Below are positions 42,760 to 55,477 of a DNA stretch of 64,000 bases, piece by piece. Position 1 is the first letter of the stretch. Each line of letters opens with the position of its first letter. The notes under the pieces were generated by a model. The model ran no database searches and had not been told where the DNA came from. It saw only the letters and a list, made by a program, of their open reading frames with translations. A program made the translations under genes and the position numbers. The stretch is from Pictodentalium vernedei (Eukaryota; Mollusca; Scaphopoda; Dentaliida; Dentaliidae), in contig CM062296.1 of assembly GCA_031216915.1 (NCBI GenBank), positions 61,245,084 to 61,309,083 on the forward strand, written 5' to 3'.

Positions 42760-45700
42760 CATCCACATCTACGCATAATTGATAATCGAGTGAGCAAATC
42801 AGATTTAAGTAAAGTTTAGGGAAATTTTTATACCATGTTGCTTCCTGTCGAAGATTGCATCACCTAAATGGGCACTACAGGTGCGTAACTAGCCCAAGTT
42901 AATGAAGTCATGCATTATATCTTTTTTTATTTTAATAAAAGATATTATAGATAACTGAATTTTTAATAGATTTACCCCCAACGAAAAGTTATCTTGAATG
43001 GGGAAATCTTGAAAAATACTGAGATTGAGTCGTGGCTGCTGAATAGCAGCCATAACTCGTTTTAATATTGTTTCTATAGCTTATTAGTGAAACGCAACTA
43101 CCTTTACGACTAACTTCATTTTTTTATTCACCAAGTCTTGTGTTGCAATATCATCAAGTGATTGGAAGTCATGTTCAATAGAAAAGTCCCCAATAGCAGA
43201 AAAATCACTTTCATCAAGAGGATCCATTCAGTGAAAGAATGACAAAATATAATAAATAATCAGCGACGCACAAACCGACTGCTTCATTGTTGATTAATTC
43301 ATTCATGCGCTCACTACTTTACTCGGGGCGCTTGGGCTGTTATAAATATGTTATTAACCTCGTGGCAATCTGTAAGTGAATGACAGTCACTCGTGCTTCG
43401 AACTCGGACTGTAATTCACTTACAGATTGCCAACTCGGTTTATAACCTACTAGTATATTTACTGGTAGTAGTTAGTTCTAACTTCAAAATTGATCACGCA
43501 GGGAAATCCTCGACTGACCTGGGGTAAATCAAGCAATTACCAAGCCAATTCATAAAGGAAAGGCCCGGAACTAACAAGCGCAAATGCTAGCATCTACTAG
43601 TAGGCATATGAGATGGGTAGCGGTTGCTCCCCATCCCCAAAAATGTGGTTTCAGGGAGTGACTTCGATTTTGGAGGGGGGGGGGGGGGCAGGACTATATT
43701 TCTTTTTTATTTATAGCTTTGCCAAAGCTTCGGGAGTCATCAGATTTTTCGGGCAATTCTTGCCGCCCCCCCCCCCCCCCCCCCCACCCCCCGTTTTTCA
43801 CACTCAAACGTGCCTGCCAGAAGTTACATTGAAAATCCTCTAAAAATAAAATCCTAAGACATCATTGGACAGGTTGGTGCTCAGTGTTCAAACGGTTGCA
43901 GGATTTCCATGGCTTGTTAACTCCTTTAAAAACACATTGCCTGACGAAAGTGAGAACTGAACGCCAAAAGCATGGACTTACGACGGTGTTTCCAGTAAAT
44001 TATCACGAGAATAGGTAACTTTAATGATCAATGCGTGATCAAAGCATACTCTGTTTTTCGATTTGAAGACCCCTGTAATGATACCCTCAGACTCTGAATG
44101 ACTGCAAGAGTGGGAATGCCAATCCCCCTATGATCATCTTGCACTAATCTGAGAAATCAATTCATTGAAACTGAGCAGTACTGAGCAAATGATTCGATTA
44201 CCAGTCATGCAAGCGATTGACCAGAAAGGCGTGATTTTCAGAGATAATGAATTAGCTCCCTTGATGTGCAAATCGGTAATTGGTCACCAGAACACAGTGA
44301 AGCAAGTGAAAACTCTTGAGGATTGGAAAAAGCCTGCATGTGAGAGTTTCTATGATCCGATTGAACTTACCGCATGACTGTAGACGATGTTTTGAAGACG
44401 TTACCACATGAGGAATAATAATTGATAGTTTTTAATTGAATCATAGCCTTACTCAGTAAAATGAGCGTGAACAGGCTCGTTACCCTTAGTTGAAAGTGCC
44501 CCATGCCAGGCGCCTAGCTGGGTTTCAAAAAAGGGGCTGGGGAGGGGAACCGAAGGCATCTCTTGGGGGCTATAGGCTCATTTTCGACTTGGTGAACTCG
44601 GTTTGGGAGCAGGTTATACTTAATTAACCATGACTACTGCAAATCATATTTGCGAATACGTGCCTACAATTCTCACAAATAAGTAGACCAGTAGTTGGGT
44701 GAAATTGGTAGTTCAGAGCTCGCCCCTCTCTCCTCCCCTTGACTTCAGTTTGGGGACCTTGCGAGTTTTGGGAAGCACCACCCCTTCCCGCCATAGCTAT
44801 TAGTACACACCTGCACTATGCTTCTCGTCACCCTTTTATTTTATAGTGTTAATGAAAATAGGAAGGGCGTTCCATTATTCTTTAACAATATCATATAATA
44901 GGATGGGGTGAAGCATCATATTTTTTAATCTGAATATGCCACTCATGCCCGCTCGACCCCCCCCCCCCCCCCCGTCACCACACCCATCACTTTTTGACAT
45001 TAGAATCAATACTGTAATGATGGGAAAGTAATCCAATCTCTTAAAGGGATGAGTGTCAACAGACCTGTTACCCGAATTTCAAAGCGCCTATTTTAATACT
45101 CTATTTGAAGTATAGGCCAATCCCTTAGTAAAACAAGCGCGAACAGGCCCCTACCTAAATTTCGCTGGGGCCGCGGAGCCTGGGCTGGGTGGGCTTCAGC
45201 CCCCCCCCCCCCCTCCACATTTTTTCTTTTTTTTCGGAGAGAGAGAGAGAGAGAGAGAGCAGGGTTCTCGCTATGGTGGTCGGGGTCGGGCGGCCGTACC
45301 CGGCACTGGGAATTGCCGTCCAGCACTTGGAGCACACAGGGTTTTTCCACCCAACACTTAAGTGCTGGGCAGAAAAACCCGATGTGCTCTGAGTGTTGGG
45401 CGGCAAGTTAATTTGTCAAAATAAAAATTCAAAAAGTTGTATTTGTTTTTCATTTCACGCCCGCAAACATCTCGCATCGACCTCTCTAGTCTGTAATGTG
45501 AACACATGTACCCTTCGACATGGTTCCTATCCGTCTATGGATCGCTGAAAAGAGGTTCCAACATAGCATAGTACGAAAAAGGGTGAAATTCAGAATTGTT
45601 TTATGAAAAGAAACTATGTCTCAGATTGCAGGAAATGGCGTTTTATGCGTTCTTATTTTCAAAAAAAATCCGGGGGGGGGCGGGGGGGGCATACCCCGAC

Positions 45701-45875
45701 CCCCAGCCCTTAAGGGACTCGGGCCCTTCGGAACCCTGTGTGTCCCAGCCCCTCATTTTTATTTACGCTCAACGGTCCCTGTTTCGAACCGTTCTCTCTC
45801 TTCCCATCGTCCTATATTTCAAAGCGTTAACAAAAGTCGAAACGCAGTTCTATTCCCATCAACAATATTATTTAA
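42760..45875. other. Pogo-like element interior without genes
   Basis: No coding region is supported. Structures noted are a hairpin at 43355-43442 ('ggcaatctgtaagtgaat' and mirror), poly-G/poly-C runs at 43674, 43764, 44957 and 45200, a (GA)n run at 45238 and an inverted pair around 45315-45400 ('cagcacttggagcacacagg'). Confidence 0.5.
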
Positions 45876-46115
45876 CCCTTTACCCAACGTAACGGTCAAA
45901 ACCGATCAGCGCTTTTCTCGACTAGTGCAATGCAGTTTTTTCAGATTTTCATTTTTCGTATCTAAAATATAGGTTGTCGACCCTAATTTGAACGAGCGTG
46001 AGACGCTCGTTTGAATGGGGGTCACGACCTATGCTTTAGATGCAAAAAATGAAAAAGTTTAGTTATACAAAAAATTCTTCACGTGTGCTGTGTGCTCCAA
46101 GTGTTGGGGATAGGG
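45876..46115. mobile_element. piggyBac-type MITE, TTAA-flanked
   Basis: Ends CCCTTTACCCAACG and GGGGATAGGG with TTAA at 45872-45875 and 46116-46119. The centre is a hairpin of 'cgagcgtgagacgctcg'. The length is 240 bp. Confidence 0.75.
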
Positions 46116-46577
46116 TTAATAGGATTGGGACAAGTATATTTTCTTGTCTGACAGGGCTTCACCCCGGTAGCACCACTGGCCGAAATTTGGATCCACTCCA
46201 AATCGGAAATTGACTAATTTTTTCTCATTTTCAAAGATTACTTCTCAATCGCCGACAGTAACACAATATCCACAAAGCCCGGTTTATAAAACTTCATTCA
46301 AGCTTAGCAGAGGTGGCTCTATTTATACAGCCCGGAGAATAGCGCAGACACTAAGCTTGTCAAGTGAAATGGGTTTAATATGCAACGTCTTTCGAAACAT
46401 AGACAGTTCAAGAACATGAAAAGAATTCAGTCAATATCCAAGTGTGGACATTGGGAAGAATGTTGCAACAGCCACTGATTGATACTATCAACGTAGATCT
46501 GGGAATGTCCACTCTTGTCTACTGGATGAACCAACAGGAATAGGCATGCCGATTTTTTTTATTAGCTGGGCCGACTC

Positions 46578-48840
46578 CTACCAGAGAATGTCTTCTTTCA
46601 CAGGCCATTTCCAGTTTAAGCCATATTTGACCATAACAGATACCTCGTAGTTACAATCTACTATTTGTCTGATTTCTCCAGGGTATTGTTCATCATCATA
46701 CTGAACAAGGTACCACTCCCCTACTACAACATCAGGTGTATTAGGCGTTGCGGATTTATCAACAGACTCCATGAAACTGTCAGACTCCGTAATGTGGTCA
46801 CTTAGAACATCACATTCACCAGGTACTGTTTGATCTCGAGACGGTCGATCACTCTGTGTTAACTTTTGAACCAAATTTCGATCAGCTTGTATGCGCTTCT
46901 TTAAACTAATTTGGGCTTTATTTATTACAATCCATAGCTGACTAATATATGGTAACAACTGGGCTGATGTGTCTCCATTGTGACTATTGAGAAACAGTTT
47001 TAAACCTTTGACAAACTCCACGTCTTTGCGTAAGTCTTCGTTTTCAATGACTACTGCAAATGGATCGGCTGCCTGTTCTAATTGTTGCGCTGGATCACTT
47101 GACGTAGGAGTAGAAACAGTACAAACCACTGGTTCACTAATTGATGAAAGAGAACTCTCATCACCACTGATATCCATATCACTGTCAAGCGTATCACTGT
47201 CTTCTGTTTCAGTGTCTTCATCGCTATCAGAGTCAGTTACCTCGCCATCAAGCAATTCACACCCTTCATCTAATGTAGTTTCACTGGTGACATTAGAAGA
47301 GGGGAATTTCACTCCCTGGGGTGGTGTGAGCGTCTTCAACAAACCTTTGATTGTAGATGGTGGGGTTGATTGTAGCAACTCCTGGCGGAATTTTGTCATC
47401 TCCTCTCCCACGAGAGAATACAGTCCATCGCGAACAAGGTAATCCTCGTTTCCACTAAATGAGTTTGTGATGAAGTTCTTCAGCGGGGTCCACGTCTAAT
47501 GATTTCCAGGCTTCGGTTAGCATCCTCATCATTTCATCTCTAGACGGCGATGGGATCTTGGAAGAATCTGCTTGTAACTGCTCTAACATTAGCTGACATT
47601 CCTTGTCCCTATACAATGATTTTAATCTGTGATGAATGTCTGTATCGTTCACCTGAACGTCACCAGTAATCCCACCCCCTAAAACAACGAGAATCCATCC
47701 TTTGGCTAGAAGTGCTTTGTGAACTTCTTCGGAGACATGTACCGAGTAATCATCTAGAAGGTAGATGCCATATGTTTTGATACTAAACAAATTAATCCTA
47801 TTTGGGAGATGCTTTATTGTTTGTAGCATGTTTGCCAATCGGTACGATCCCCTAGGTGACCATTGGGTCTGTACTCCAGTAGGTGGGTCCAATTTTGTTC
47901 TAGTCCCGACGCCTTTGAACAAAAACTCAGGTAGCGGTAAAGGGGATTCGTTGTCCGTTCATACTTGTGTGTATACAGTTATACGTTCTCGTGATAAAGA
48001 GTAGTTCTCCTTAACAAAACACTCTTGGCCCGTCAGGGAAAATGTTTTTTGTCCGCTACTTTCATTCCTGTGAAGTGGCATCTGGTCTCCACCAGTAATA
48101 ACAGGTTCAGAGTCGAATTTTTTGTTGAAGAAATAGCGTACCCTCCATACGTTTTTCAGGAACTCAATAATTCTGGTCTTTCTCTCTTCATATTTTAATG
48201 CATATTTTTTGTTTGGTTTTTTAAGACTAACCCTGTATTCCCGCATCCAACCCTTTATCCATTTGTTCGAAAACTTTATCTGATCTTCAATAGGCACTTC
48301 TTGGCCGGCTCTCTTCTTCTCCTCCAAATACATATTATACAGCTCAGTACAGTTTAGCTTGAATACCTTTCTCGGCAATCTGCCTTTCAAACTTGTCCTC
48401 ACGTCCACAAACCAGTCGAATAATGCTTGCCTCAGTTCTGGCGCAGCACTCTTCCTCCCACCACCAATATCTCGGAACTTGTTCTTAGCTACACTAACTT
48501 TAGAGGCTGGGCAGTAATCCCTTGTGTTCATTTCTTTAAGCTTCTTGTGGTAAGCCCGACTGACAACCATCACTTTCTTTCTAAATTCTTTTGAGTCAGA
48601 GGGGCTGCTACTCAAATGTGGAAAGACTGCCCTCACCGTCCTTGCAACGAAACCCTCTTTTGGTATCCTCCTTACGTACTTCTTTTTCCGGGTGTCCCAC
48701 ACCAAAGGTGCAGCTTCAATTTCTTTATCATATTCCTTTTTAAATTTCATGGCCGTTTCTGCCAATTGATCTTTTTCAAACATTTCATACTTGTTTTGCT
48801 TAATTTGTGCAGCCATTTTACTTATTTTCCAAACAACCAC
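46578..48840 (-). pseudogene. Pogo-like (DDE_1) transposase, one stop and one frameshift
   Basis: The enzyme would cut and paste the surrounding transposon at TA sites. Read on the minus strand from ATG 48840, the N-terminal half is Lys/Arg-rich. It includes a CENP-B/pogo-like helix-turn-helix stretch (IKFSNKWIKGWMREYRVSLK), then the first catalytic Asp in GGDQMPLHRNE. TGA at 47959-47961 interrupts the frame, and the same frame resumes. The second Asp is in YLLDDYSVHVSE and the third in VQVNDTDIHHRLK, about 36 residues apart, after GGGITGD, as in DDE_1 enzymes. A frameshift near 47455-47480 leads to the C-terminal part, which has an acidic Asp/Glu/Ser block (residues around 60-85 of that frame) and ends at 46578. 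The family assignment agrees with the TA duplication. Confidence 0.82.
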
Positions 48841-49439
48841 ATTTCACGTGCCGTGACGTCACGTTAAATGCGTCATATCAAAACATAAACAACAATGTAT
48901 AATACTTGAGTGCAGTGTAAGCATGGGCTATGCAACAATTCAGTTAAAAACATCTATGTTAGACACGTAGCTACGGAGAGGGGTGAAGCTGTAGCGGGCT
49001 GTGACCCCCCCCCCCTCCTCCTCAAAAACAAAAAAAAATCGCCAGTGCCCCCCCCCCCCCCCCCCCCTACCAAAAAAGATCGTCAAGGAGAAGTGGTGAG
49101 TTTTGAACTGTTGTTTCAAACAAACCAATTCTCTCTCTGCTTGTTTGGGATATTGTAGGTGCATATTCGCAAATACGCTATGCTGCAACCATGGTTAATC
49201 AATTATAACCCACTCACGGATTCTCTGACCAAGCCACAGTGCCAAGGAAATCTCCTTTGAGAGTGTTATAATCAGCATTTTACTTGGCAAGACTCCCGTT
49301 TTACCACCCACCTTCTCGGAACTGGGCCCCTCTAGAGATGCCGTCGGACAGTTGTTCTGGGACCCCTTCCCTACTTTTGAAACCCTGGCTACTCGCCTGC
49401 ATGATATACTTGTCTGGTGGTCACTTGACTAAGACATCG
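48841..49439. other. No gene seen
   Basis: Spacer inside the pogo-like element. Short C-runs lie at 49004-49015 and 49049-49067. The poly-Pro or poly-Gly frames over them are by-products. Confidence 0.5.
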
Positions 49440-49757
49440 CTTTGTTCATGTCATGTTGTGTCCTTGGGCAAGACACTTCATCCCGATTGCCCATGTGGGG
49501 GCACGATGACGCTGTGTGCTGAAGCGTACTGCACGCCGAGGTGCACATGTTCTCAACCACTCTAACCCTGCCTGTGCTGAGCATCGCTTGGTGCAGTCTG
49601 AGGTTATGACGTTGGGGAGCTGGCAGGTGCTCGTCGCTGCTCGGTGGTTCTCTCCGGGTACTCCGGCTTCCTCCACCAATAAACCTGCCACCGACACGAT
49701 ATGACCCTGGCTGTTGAAGTGTCGTAAAACACCAATAAATAAATAAATAAATAAATA
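49440..49757 (+). mobile_element. tRNA-type SINE, sense orientation
   Basis: The body holds 'tgtccttgggcaagacactt', 'tcggtggttctctccgggta' and 'ccctggctgttgaagtgtcg', and it ends in (AATA)n. It aligns along ~310 bp with the reverse of 56894-57215. The tRNA-like 5' head is not clear. Confidence 0.75.
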
Positions 49758-50325
49758 AATGTTCATGTCATGTATGTTCGGAACTTGATGGCTATGCTAC
49801 GAAATCATAACTGGAATGTAAACTCTAACCAAACTGGACGCCGCCGCTACCGCCGCTATGATCATGCTGTCAGCTCACGCTATTAAAGCAGACAAACTAA
49901 AATGTTGGGGTAAAAATTATTATTACTATTTTTCTTTTATTTCTATTCATTTTTGTTATTCATTTAATTATTGATTTATTCAAGTATTTATTTTTTTTTT
50001 GTTTATTTCATCAAAGAATGGATAGGCATGTCGTACCTTCAACAGTTTGGATGAGGGGGGGGGGGGGGGGGGTTGTCGGGTGGCTAATGCTGTAGGGTAT
50101 TTTCTCGGGGGTGGTCTCTTAACACATACTGATGTATTCGTTTCACTTGTATTACTCTGTGATCGAGGTTAGGAATTTTATGTTCAAACGTACAATAAAG
50201 GAAGGCGTGTTTGGTCATAAGGTTGCTACACGCAAACTGGGAAATATTCACCTGCTGCCTAGCAAAACAAAAATAAAGTAGTCTTAACATTAATACCATA
50301 GGCCTATATACCTTCACGTTACTAT

Positions 50326-51168
50326 TAGGGCTGTCGCGACTATCATTTTTTGTAATCGAATAATCGTGACCAGTAATCGACGGTTAGTCGATTAATAGTC
50401 GCTTCCCATGATTTTTTAGCAAATCATTCTTCTGTTCGTAAAACTCTGAAAATGACAATGGCACCAGTGTGTTCAGACGAAGTGGGGTTGTGGGAACAAC
50501 AAATCGGTCCCGACTGAAGCTACATGTAGTCCAATCTTGGACCCACAGTCCGTAATATAATTTTGGGGGTTGGTACGTCCTGTAGGACGTACCAACCCCA
50601 AAAATAATATTACTGACTGCGGGTCCAAGTTTGAACTAGATTGAAGCCGATGAATTAAAATGAATTTACCAAAGAACGTTCCTGCATATGTTTCCTTTCT
50701 GCAATAAGTTTCTCGAAATTTTGAACATTGAGACCTATGCATTCCCTCGTCAGTTGTTAAAATTGGATCTTAGTCTGAAGTTCCGAACTTTGAGAAGTGA
50801 TCTGACGTTCTGACTTTCGTCATAATTTTGTCACTTCCGCGCTTTGGGTTTTCCAATGGGTGCATTCGTGTGTACAAGACTGGAGAAATTCAGAAGAATC
50901 TATTCTTCTCGAGTAACTGTGAGTGTTCTTTCTTACACAGTCAGTGACAGTCGTACAGTCTTCCGGATATGAATGTTAACTATGGTTAGATATTTAAAGT
51001 TATTCACCTTCATTGGTCATTCACCTCACAAAACGATGCAATTTAGCTCCGACGTGTAGTAGACGTGTACCACCTTGAAAATGAACGACGATCGACTAAA
51101 AATAAAAAACGTCGACTACTTCAATAGTCGACGGTTGGTCGACTAATCGAATAATCGCGACAGCCCTA
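50326..51168. mobile_element. hAT-type non-autonomous element, 8-bp duplication GTTACTAT
   Basis: TAGGGCTGTCGCGA at the left and its inverted partner at the right, flanked by exact GTTACTAT copies (50318-50325, 51169-51176). The 843 bp are non-coding, with AATCGA-rich ends and an internal hairpin ('ggttggtacgtcctgtagga' region, about 50520-50640). Confidence 0.92.
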
Positions 51169-51176
51169 GTTACTAT

Positions 51177-51824
51177 CGCTAGTGGCGGTTTCTATCAATC
51201 AGACGACTTAAAAAATGACAAAATTATTTACTTTCACCACACTTTATTTGAAAACTAATAAAAAAATAGCAGTGAAATGAGGTCTAGGTCGGGACAATCA
51301 GTCCCCGAAAATCGCCCCCCCACCCCCCCCCCCCCCCCCCAATTGGCTTGGGGGCGAATTGTCCCCCGGGGTTGTCCCGTTCCCTATATGCAAATAATAA
51401 TATGTGGGAGCAACGATTCGCTACTTATTTTATGATTCAGCCTTAATTAATCGCGTGCGATAGGATAAATCTATTTTCAAGAAACAACCTCGCAATCGCA
51501 TTAAAAAAAAAAACTTGTCTGTATGCTGAAAATATGCGACGACGGTCGTGATTTAGAGTATAGAGTTATCTTTCTTACATTATTCGATCGATCGCAAACC
51601 TGCCGAAAATAAGATCGATCTCCGATATTTTCGTAAAACTTACAGATGTCAGAATGTTCTCCAAAAATAGTTTCAACTCCTGTTTTATTTCACATCTGCA
51701 TTGGACTGCGGCCTTTGGTTTATCAGATAAAAAATAAACGTGTTGGGTTACAATAAACGTGATGGTGTGTATTTTTTGCTTGAAATTAATAACCGTGCCA
51801 GCACGTTTATTTGGCACCCGAGAG
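51177..51824. other. Right arm of the pogo-like element
   Basis: No gene. It has a poly-C tract (51315-51340) and, in the last 90 bp, direct and inverted copies of AATAAACGTGNTGG ending in the right terminal repeat. Confidence 0.6.
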
Positions 51825-53120
51825 TAATTAATCTTTCATTCTCAACTGGCATTGTAACAGCAAAAATGAAAATAACTAAAATAATCCCCGTCTTCAAATC
51901 TGGCAATCAACAACTATTCAAGAACTATAGACCCATTAGCATCTTATCAATATTCTCTAAAATATTAGAAAAATTAATGTATTCTAGGTTAACACATTTC
52001 CTGGAGGATAACACGATAATTCATCAACATCAGTTTGGTTTTAGAAAGGCGCACTCAACAATACATCCGGTACTACATCTTGTTAATAATGTCGGTGAAA
52101 TGAACGATCAGCCAACAAAAGGCTGCACCTTACCTCTTTTTCTCGACTTTGTCAAAGCATTTGATACCATAAATCATTCGATTTTACTTAAAAATTAGAA
52201 GTCTATGGAATTCGAGGGGATACAAATACCTGGTTTAAAATTATCTCACAAAAAGACGTCAGTCGGTATCATTTCAAAATGTATGTTCCGGTTTTCTGGA
52301 CATATCTACTGGTGTTCCGCAGGGGTCTATCCTTGACCCACTACTTTTTATTATTTATATCCAGATATTATAAATTCCATGTCGATGAAAATGTTATCGA
52401 ATGCCGATGACAGTGCTGCCTACACGGCTGGCAATAACATAGAAGCAACTATAGAATTAGCTAACAAACAACTCAACAAGGTATACAATTGGTGTATGGC
52501 GAATAAACTCGTTCTCGACGAAAGTAAGACACAATTTATCATTTTACACCCACAGGGTGATATTTAGTCTATTGGAAGTAGAAGAATTGCGCTTAACAAT
52601 TCAACCATCTCCCCTATCGCAGATAAACAAAAAGAAACATTTGTCAAATTCTTAGGAATTTTTTGTAGACGATAATCTGAACTTCAGGCACCATCTTTCG
52701 GTTGTCTGTTCTAAAGTGTATAGGGATATTTATGCCATAAATAGAGTGAAAAGGATTCTGCCACAAAAATGCTTGAGAACATTATATTACTCTCTAATCC
52801 ACAGTCACATGCTGAACGGTATTCAAATTTGAGGGCACTTGCCCTCCACCAGAGCTCTCACAAAACTGCAAAAGAAAGCCACCCGAATCATATCCCTCAA
52901 AAAATTTAGTACACTCACCGACCCTCTATTTAGAAACCAGCGCATTTCAAATATTCACAGACTTTTATAAACTTCAGGTTCAGCTGTCTATGCATGATTG
53001 GCATAACAAAATGTTGCCTAAAAGTTTTGAGAATACCTTTAAAATATACCAACATCCCTCTGGTATGGACAACAGTTAGTCAGGTAAATTACGCACAGAT
53101 AAACCGAGAACTCGCGTGAA

Positions 53121-54382
53121 AGGGTTAATCGTTATGGCACGAGTGCCAGCACGGAAGGACAGAACGAGAGGCCACAACACGTGTGTCGTTCTGTGTTTAT
53201 TTCACGCCTGTACCAGGGGGAGCCCACCAAAAATTTGCAAGACGTGACGTGGGGGTGGGTGGGTCTCTTGAGTGCGCCAAAAATGTGCATTTCCAACTTG
53301 TGCAATTTTTTGAATTTTTTAAAAATATATCAATATATCAGCTAATATATACCATCATTTGTGTTTGAAACCTTAACGATGGTGTTGTACATCACTCTCT
53401 TAACATAAATACAACATCAGGAGGCTATATACGTGAGAATATTGGGCTCAAACTGGGAAAATGTCACACGTTAGTAGGGGATGGGTGTCTAGTTCGAAAT
53501 GTAGAAAATGTGCAGACAATATTTTGGGAACAATTCAAATGAAAATTTGTTCCCGTATATGTACACCTGCTCTGGCCAAGTCTGATAATGAATAGCTTGT
53601 CATTTGTAGATTGGGACCCACAGCAGCCCACAGAGGTTTTAAATTGGTGGTACCAGTTTAACCCTTTACCTAACTTGAAAAGCAGGTGACACTTGCCAAA
53701 AAATGATTGAATAACTTTTTTTCATTTTTTGTCTCAAAAACATAGGTTATGACCCCTCATTGGAACGAGCTCGTCGAGCTCGTTCCAATGAGGGGTCATA
53801 ACCTATGTTTTTGAGACAAAAAAATGAAAAAAAATAATAAAAATTAATTGGCGACTGTTTAAAAAATAGTCCGTCAACGATTTCCGTCCAGCTCATATGT
53901 TTGGTGTTGTTGTTGATTGGGGTTACATGGAGAAGGTGTGTAATCATAGGCAATCGTGCTACATGACAGGAAATAAAATTGTAAGAAGCCAGCTTCGGTT
54001 TTTCTATACTACTCTACAGGACAATGCCCGGAGTTTGTGAAAAGATGCGCACATCGAAGATAGAAAATTCATCAACATTTCAAAATTTAAATTTTTACAT
54101 GAAATTCCCATACTATTAGTTTTAAATTTACTGACAGCTTCAGAAAATTAAGAGGAGTAAACTTTCCCGTAAATCTCTTCCAATAACAAAAATGGTCAGC
54201 GATGGCCGGAAAACCGTAATACCCACAGTTGTGGTTATAGTCTAAAGAAACAAAACACATGGTAATATAAAACATCTGAATCGTTCCATACATTTCAAGA
54301 ACCAACTGATTCTTGAAAAGAATAGCCATACCTTCAACAGCGGATTGTTCCACATGTAAAATAAATCAATGACACTTGGAGA
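53121..54382. other. Non-coding stretch with a half-decayed MITE
   Basis: From 53662 a piggyBac-type MITE starts (TTAA then CCCTTTACC) with a perfect central hairpin (53735-53825, 'gacccctcattggaacgagc' and mirror), but its right end is lost near 53875. No gene is supported in the rest. Confidence 0.55.
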
Positions 54383-55469
54383 CAGGGCTCAAAATAAGCG
54401 GTGTCGCGTCGCTTTTTGCTAGGCAATATATTATGAAACGCTAGTCTGATCATTTTGGTCTCGTATGCAGTTGGTATGTCCTCGTCATGGTGCGGTCTTT
54501 CTGTATTCCCGCTAGTGTCCATCGCGAAGGCCAGCCTTCTGGTTGGCAGATATTTTAAGGCAAGGCTCAAAATAAGCGGTGTCGCGTCGCTTTTTGCTAT
54601 GCAAAACTTGCAAAAAGCTACACAATGTTAAATTATGTATAACATTTTGCGATACAAGATAATCAACTGCAGCCTATTAGGCTGCAGTTGATTATCTTGT
54701 ATCGCAAAATGTAAATGAAAATTTGCAAACAAATTTGAAAACTAGTTCACTGATGCGTTACTTCTGATTGTGGAACATTCCAGGCATAACTCAGATTAAC
54801 TCTCCATCAAGCATCATTAGCAACTTCATATTTAAGATGAATTCTATTGGTTTAAATTCTTCCTGTTTTTACAACATTTTGCATAAAATGTAAATTAAAA
54901 ATAAATTCAAGCCCATCAAATTAAAAATCCCAACTTCCATTTTGAGAACTCTATTGAACAACCAAGACACTATTTGAAAATATCCTTCCCGTGGGAACCC
55001 CGGGAAGTAAGCAGCACTTGTTTACTGTGGTAAACCAGTTCCGCTTTACTAGTAAAATAGGACCCAGTCACCAATGCTTGGGGTGAAAGTCCTCTAAAAT
55101 GGGCAACATGTAGATGATCAACGATTGACTAAACTTGACTTCATCTCTATGTTGTGTCACGATTAGCCATAGTGCATAAATATGTGACGTTAACCACCAA
55201 CAAACATTTGAAAATATCCAAGTCCATGCAACCCTTAAAGGCAGTTCAGTTGAAAAAAAACGTAGTAAATGTTTCATGTGCTGCAGATCATTTGGAAATG
55301 GCCAGAAATGGATGGAAACTATTCTATCTACTTAGAAGAATTCAATACAAGACAGCATAACATAACCCTGGTATACAAAAATAGCTATGTAATTTTTACA
55401 AAATGCTTTCATTTTTTGGAAATTTGTAGCATTTTGCTACGCAAAGAAAAAAAGTTATTTTGAGCACTG
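54383..55469. mobile_element. hAT-type element, 8-bp duplication CTTGGAGA
   Basis: CAGGGCTCAAAATAA at the left and inverted CAGTGCTCAAAATAA at the right, flanked by exact CTTGGAGA copies (54375-54382, 55470-55477). A second copy of the left end ('aggctcaaaataagcggtgtcg') sits at about 54561, so the left end was duplicated or a related element is nested. It contains the 69-bp perfect hairpin at 54643-54711. No transposase is seen. Confidence 0.85.
54643..54711. repeat. Perfect hairpin, 32-bp arms and 5-base loop
   Basis: The arm CATTTTGCGATACAAGATAA... is repeated exactly inverted around TATTA (54675-54679). It lies within the hAT-type element. Confidence 0.95.
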
Positions 55470-55477
55470 CTTGGAGA

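Larger units (their letters stand above)
41808..51824 (-). mobile_element. 10,017-bp pogo-like DNA transposon inserted in the LINE
   Basis: Inverted ends CTCTTAGGTGCCAAATAA (left) and CTCTCGGGTGCCAAATAA (right, reversed) match at 16 of 18 positions, are flanked by TA (41806-41807, 51825-51826), and interrupt a LINE whose motifs resume directly on the other side. A DDD transposase of pogo/DDE_1 type lies inside on the minus strand. The element carries secondary insertions: a MITE (45876-46115), a SINE (49440-49757) and a hAT-type element (50326-51168). Confidence 0.85.
40739..53120 (+). mobile_element. Non-LTR retrotransposon (LINE), 5'-truncated and split by two insertions
   Basis: The left part opens with an endonuclease C-terminal motif (DVSDHFA) and the linker before RT (stop- and frameshift-broken, to 41336). 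It continues at 41588-41805 (SRDFDNMSSKMVKEI) after a MITE, and then at 51827 after the 10-kb transposon. The pieces are those of one LINE in the right order: linker, RT N-terminus, then the RT palm (KNYRPISIL, KAFDTINHS), a decayed ADD motif (NADDSAAY, 52395-52420), the thumb (ANKLVLDESKTQFII) and a C-terminal LQKKATRII region near 52870. Many stops and frameshifts are present. The clade is not determined, though the motifs resemble CR1/Jockey-group RTs. Confidence 0.8.

Noticed and set aside
43613..43843. Frame encoding poly-Pro and Gly runs (also 45189-45392, 48910-49188)
   Set aside because: Produced by poly-C/poly-G tracts; no conserved sequence outside the run.
44165..44377. 70-codon frame with a plausible composition
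   Set aside because: No motif, no repeat relatives in the window and no supporting signals.
51740..51826. LINE RT frame starting at 51740
   Set aside because: The first ~87 bases are the pogo-like element's right end; the LINE sequence starts at 51827.
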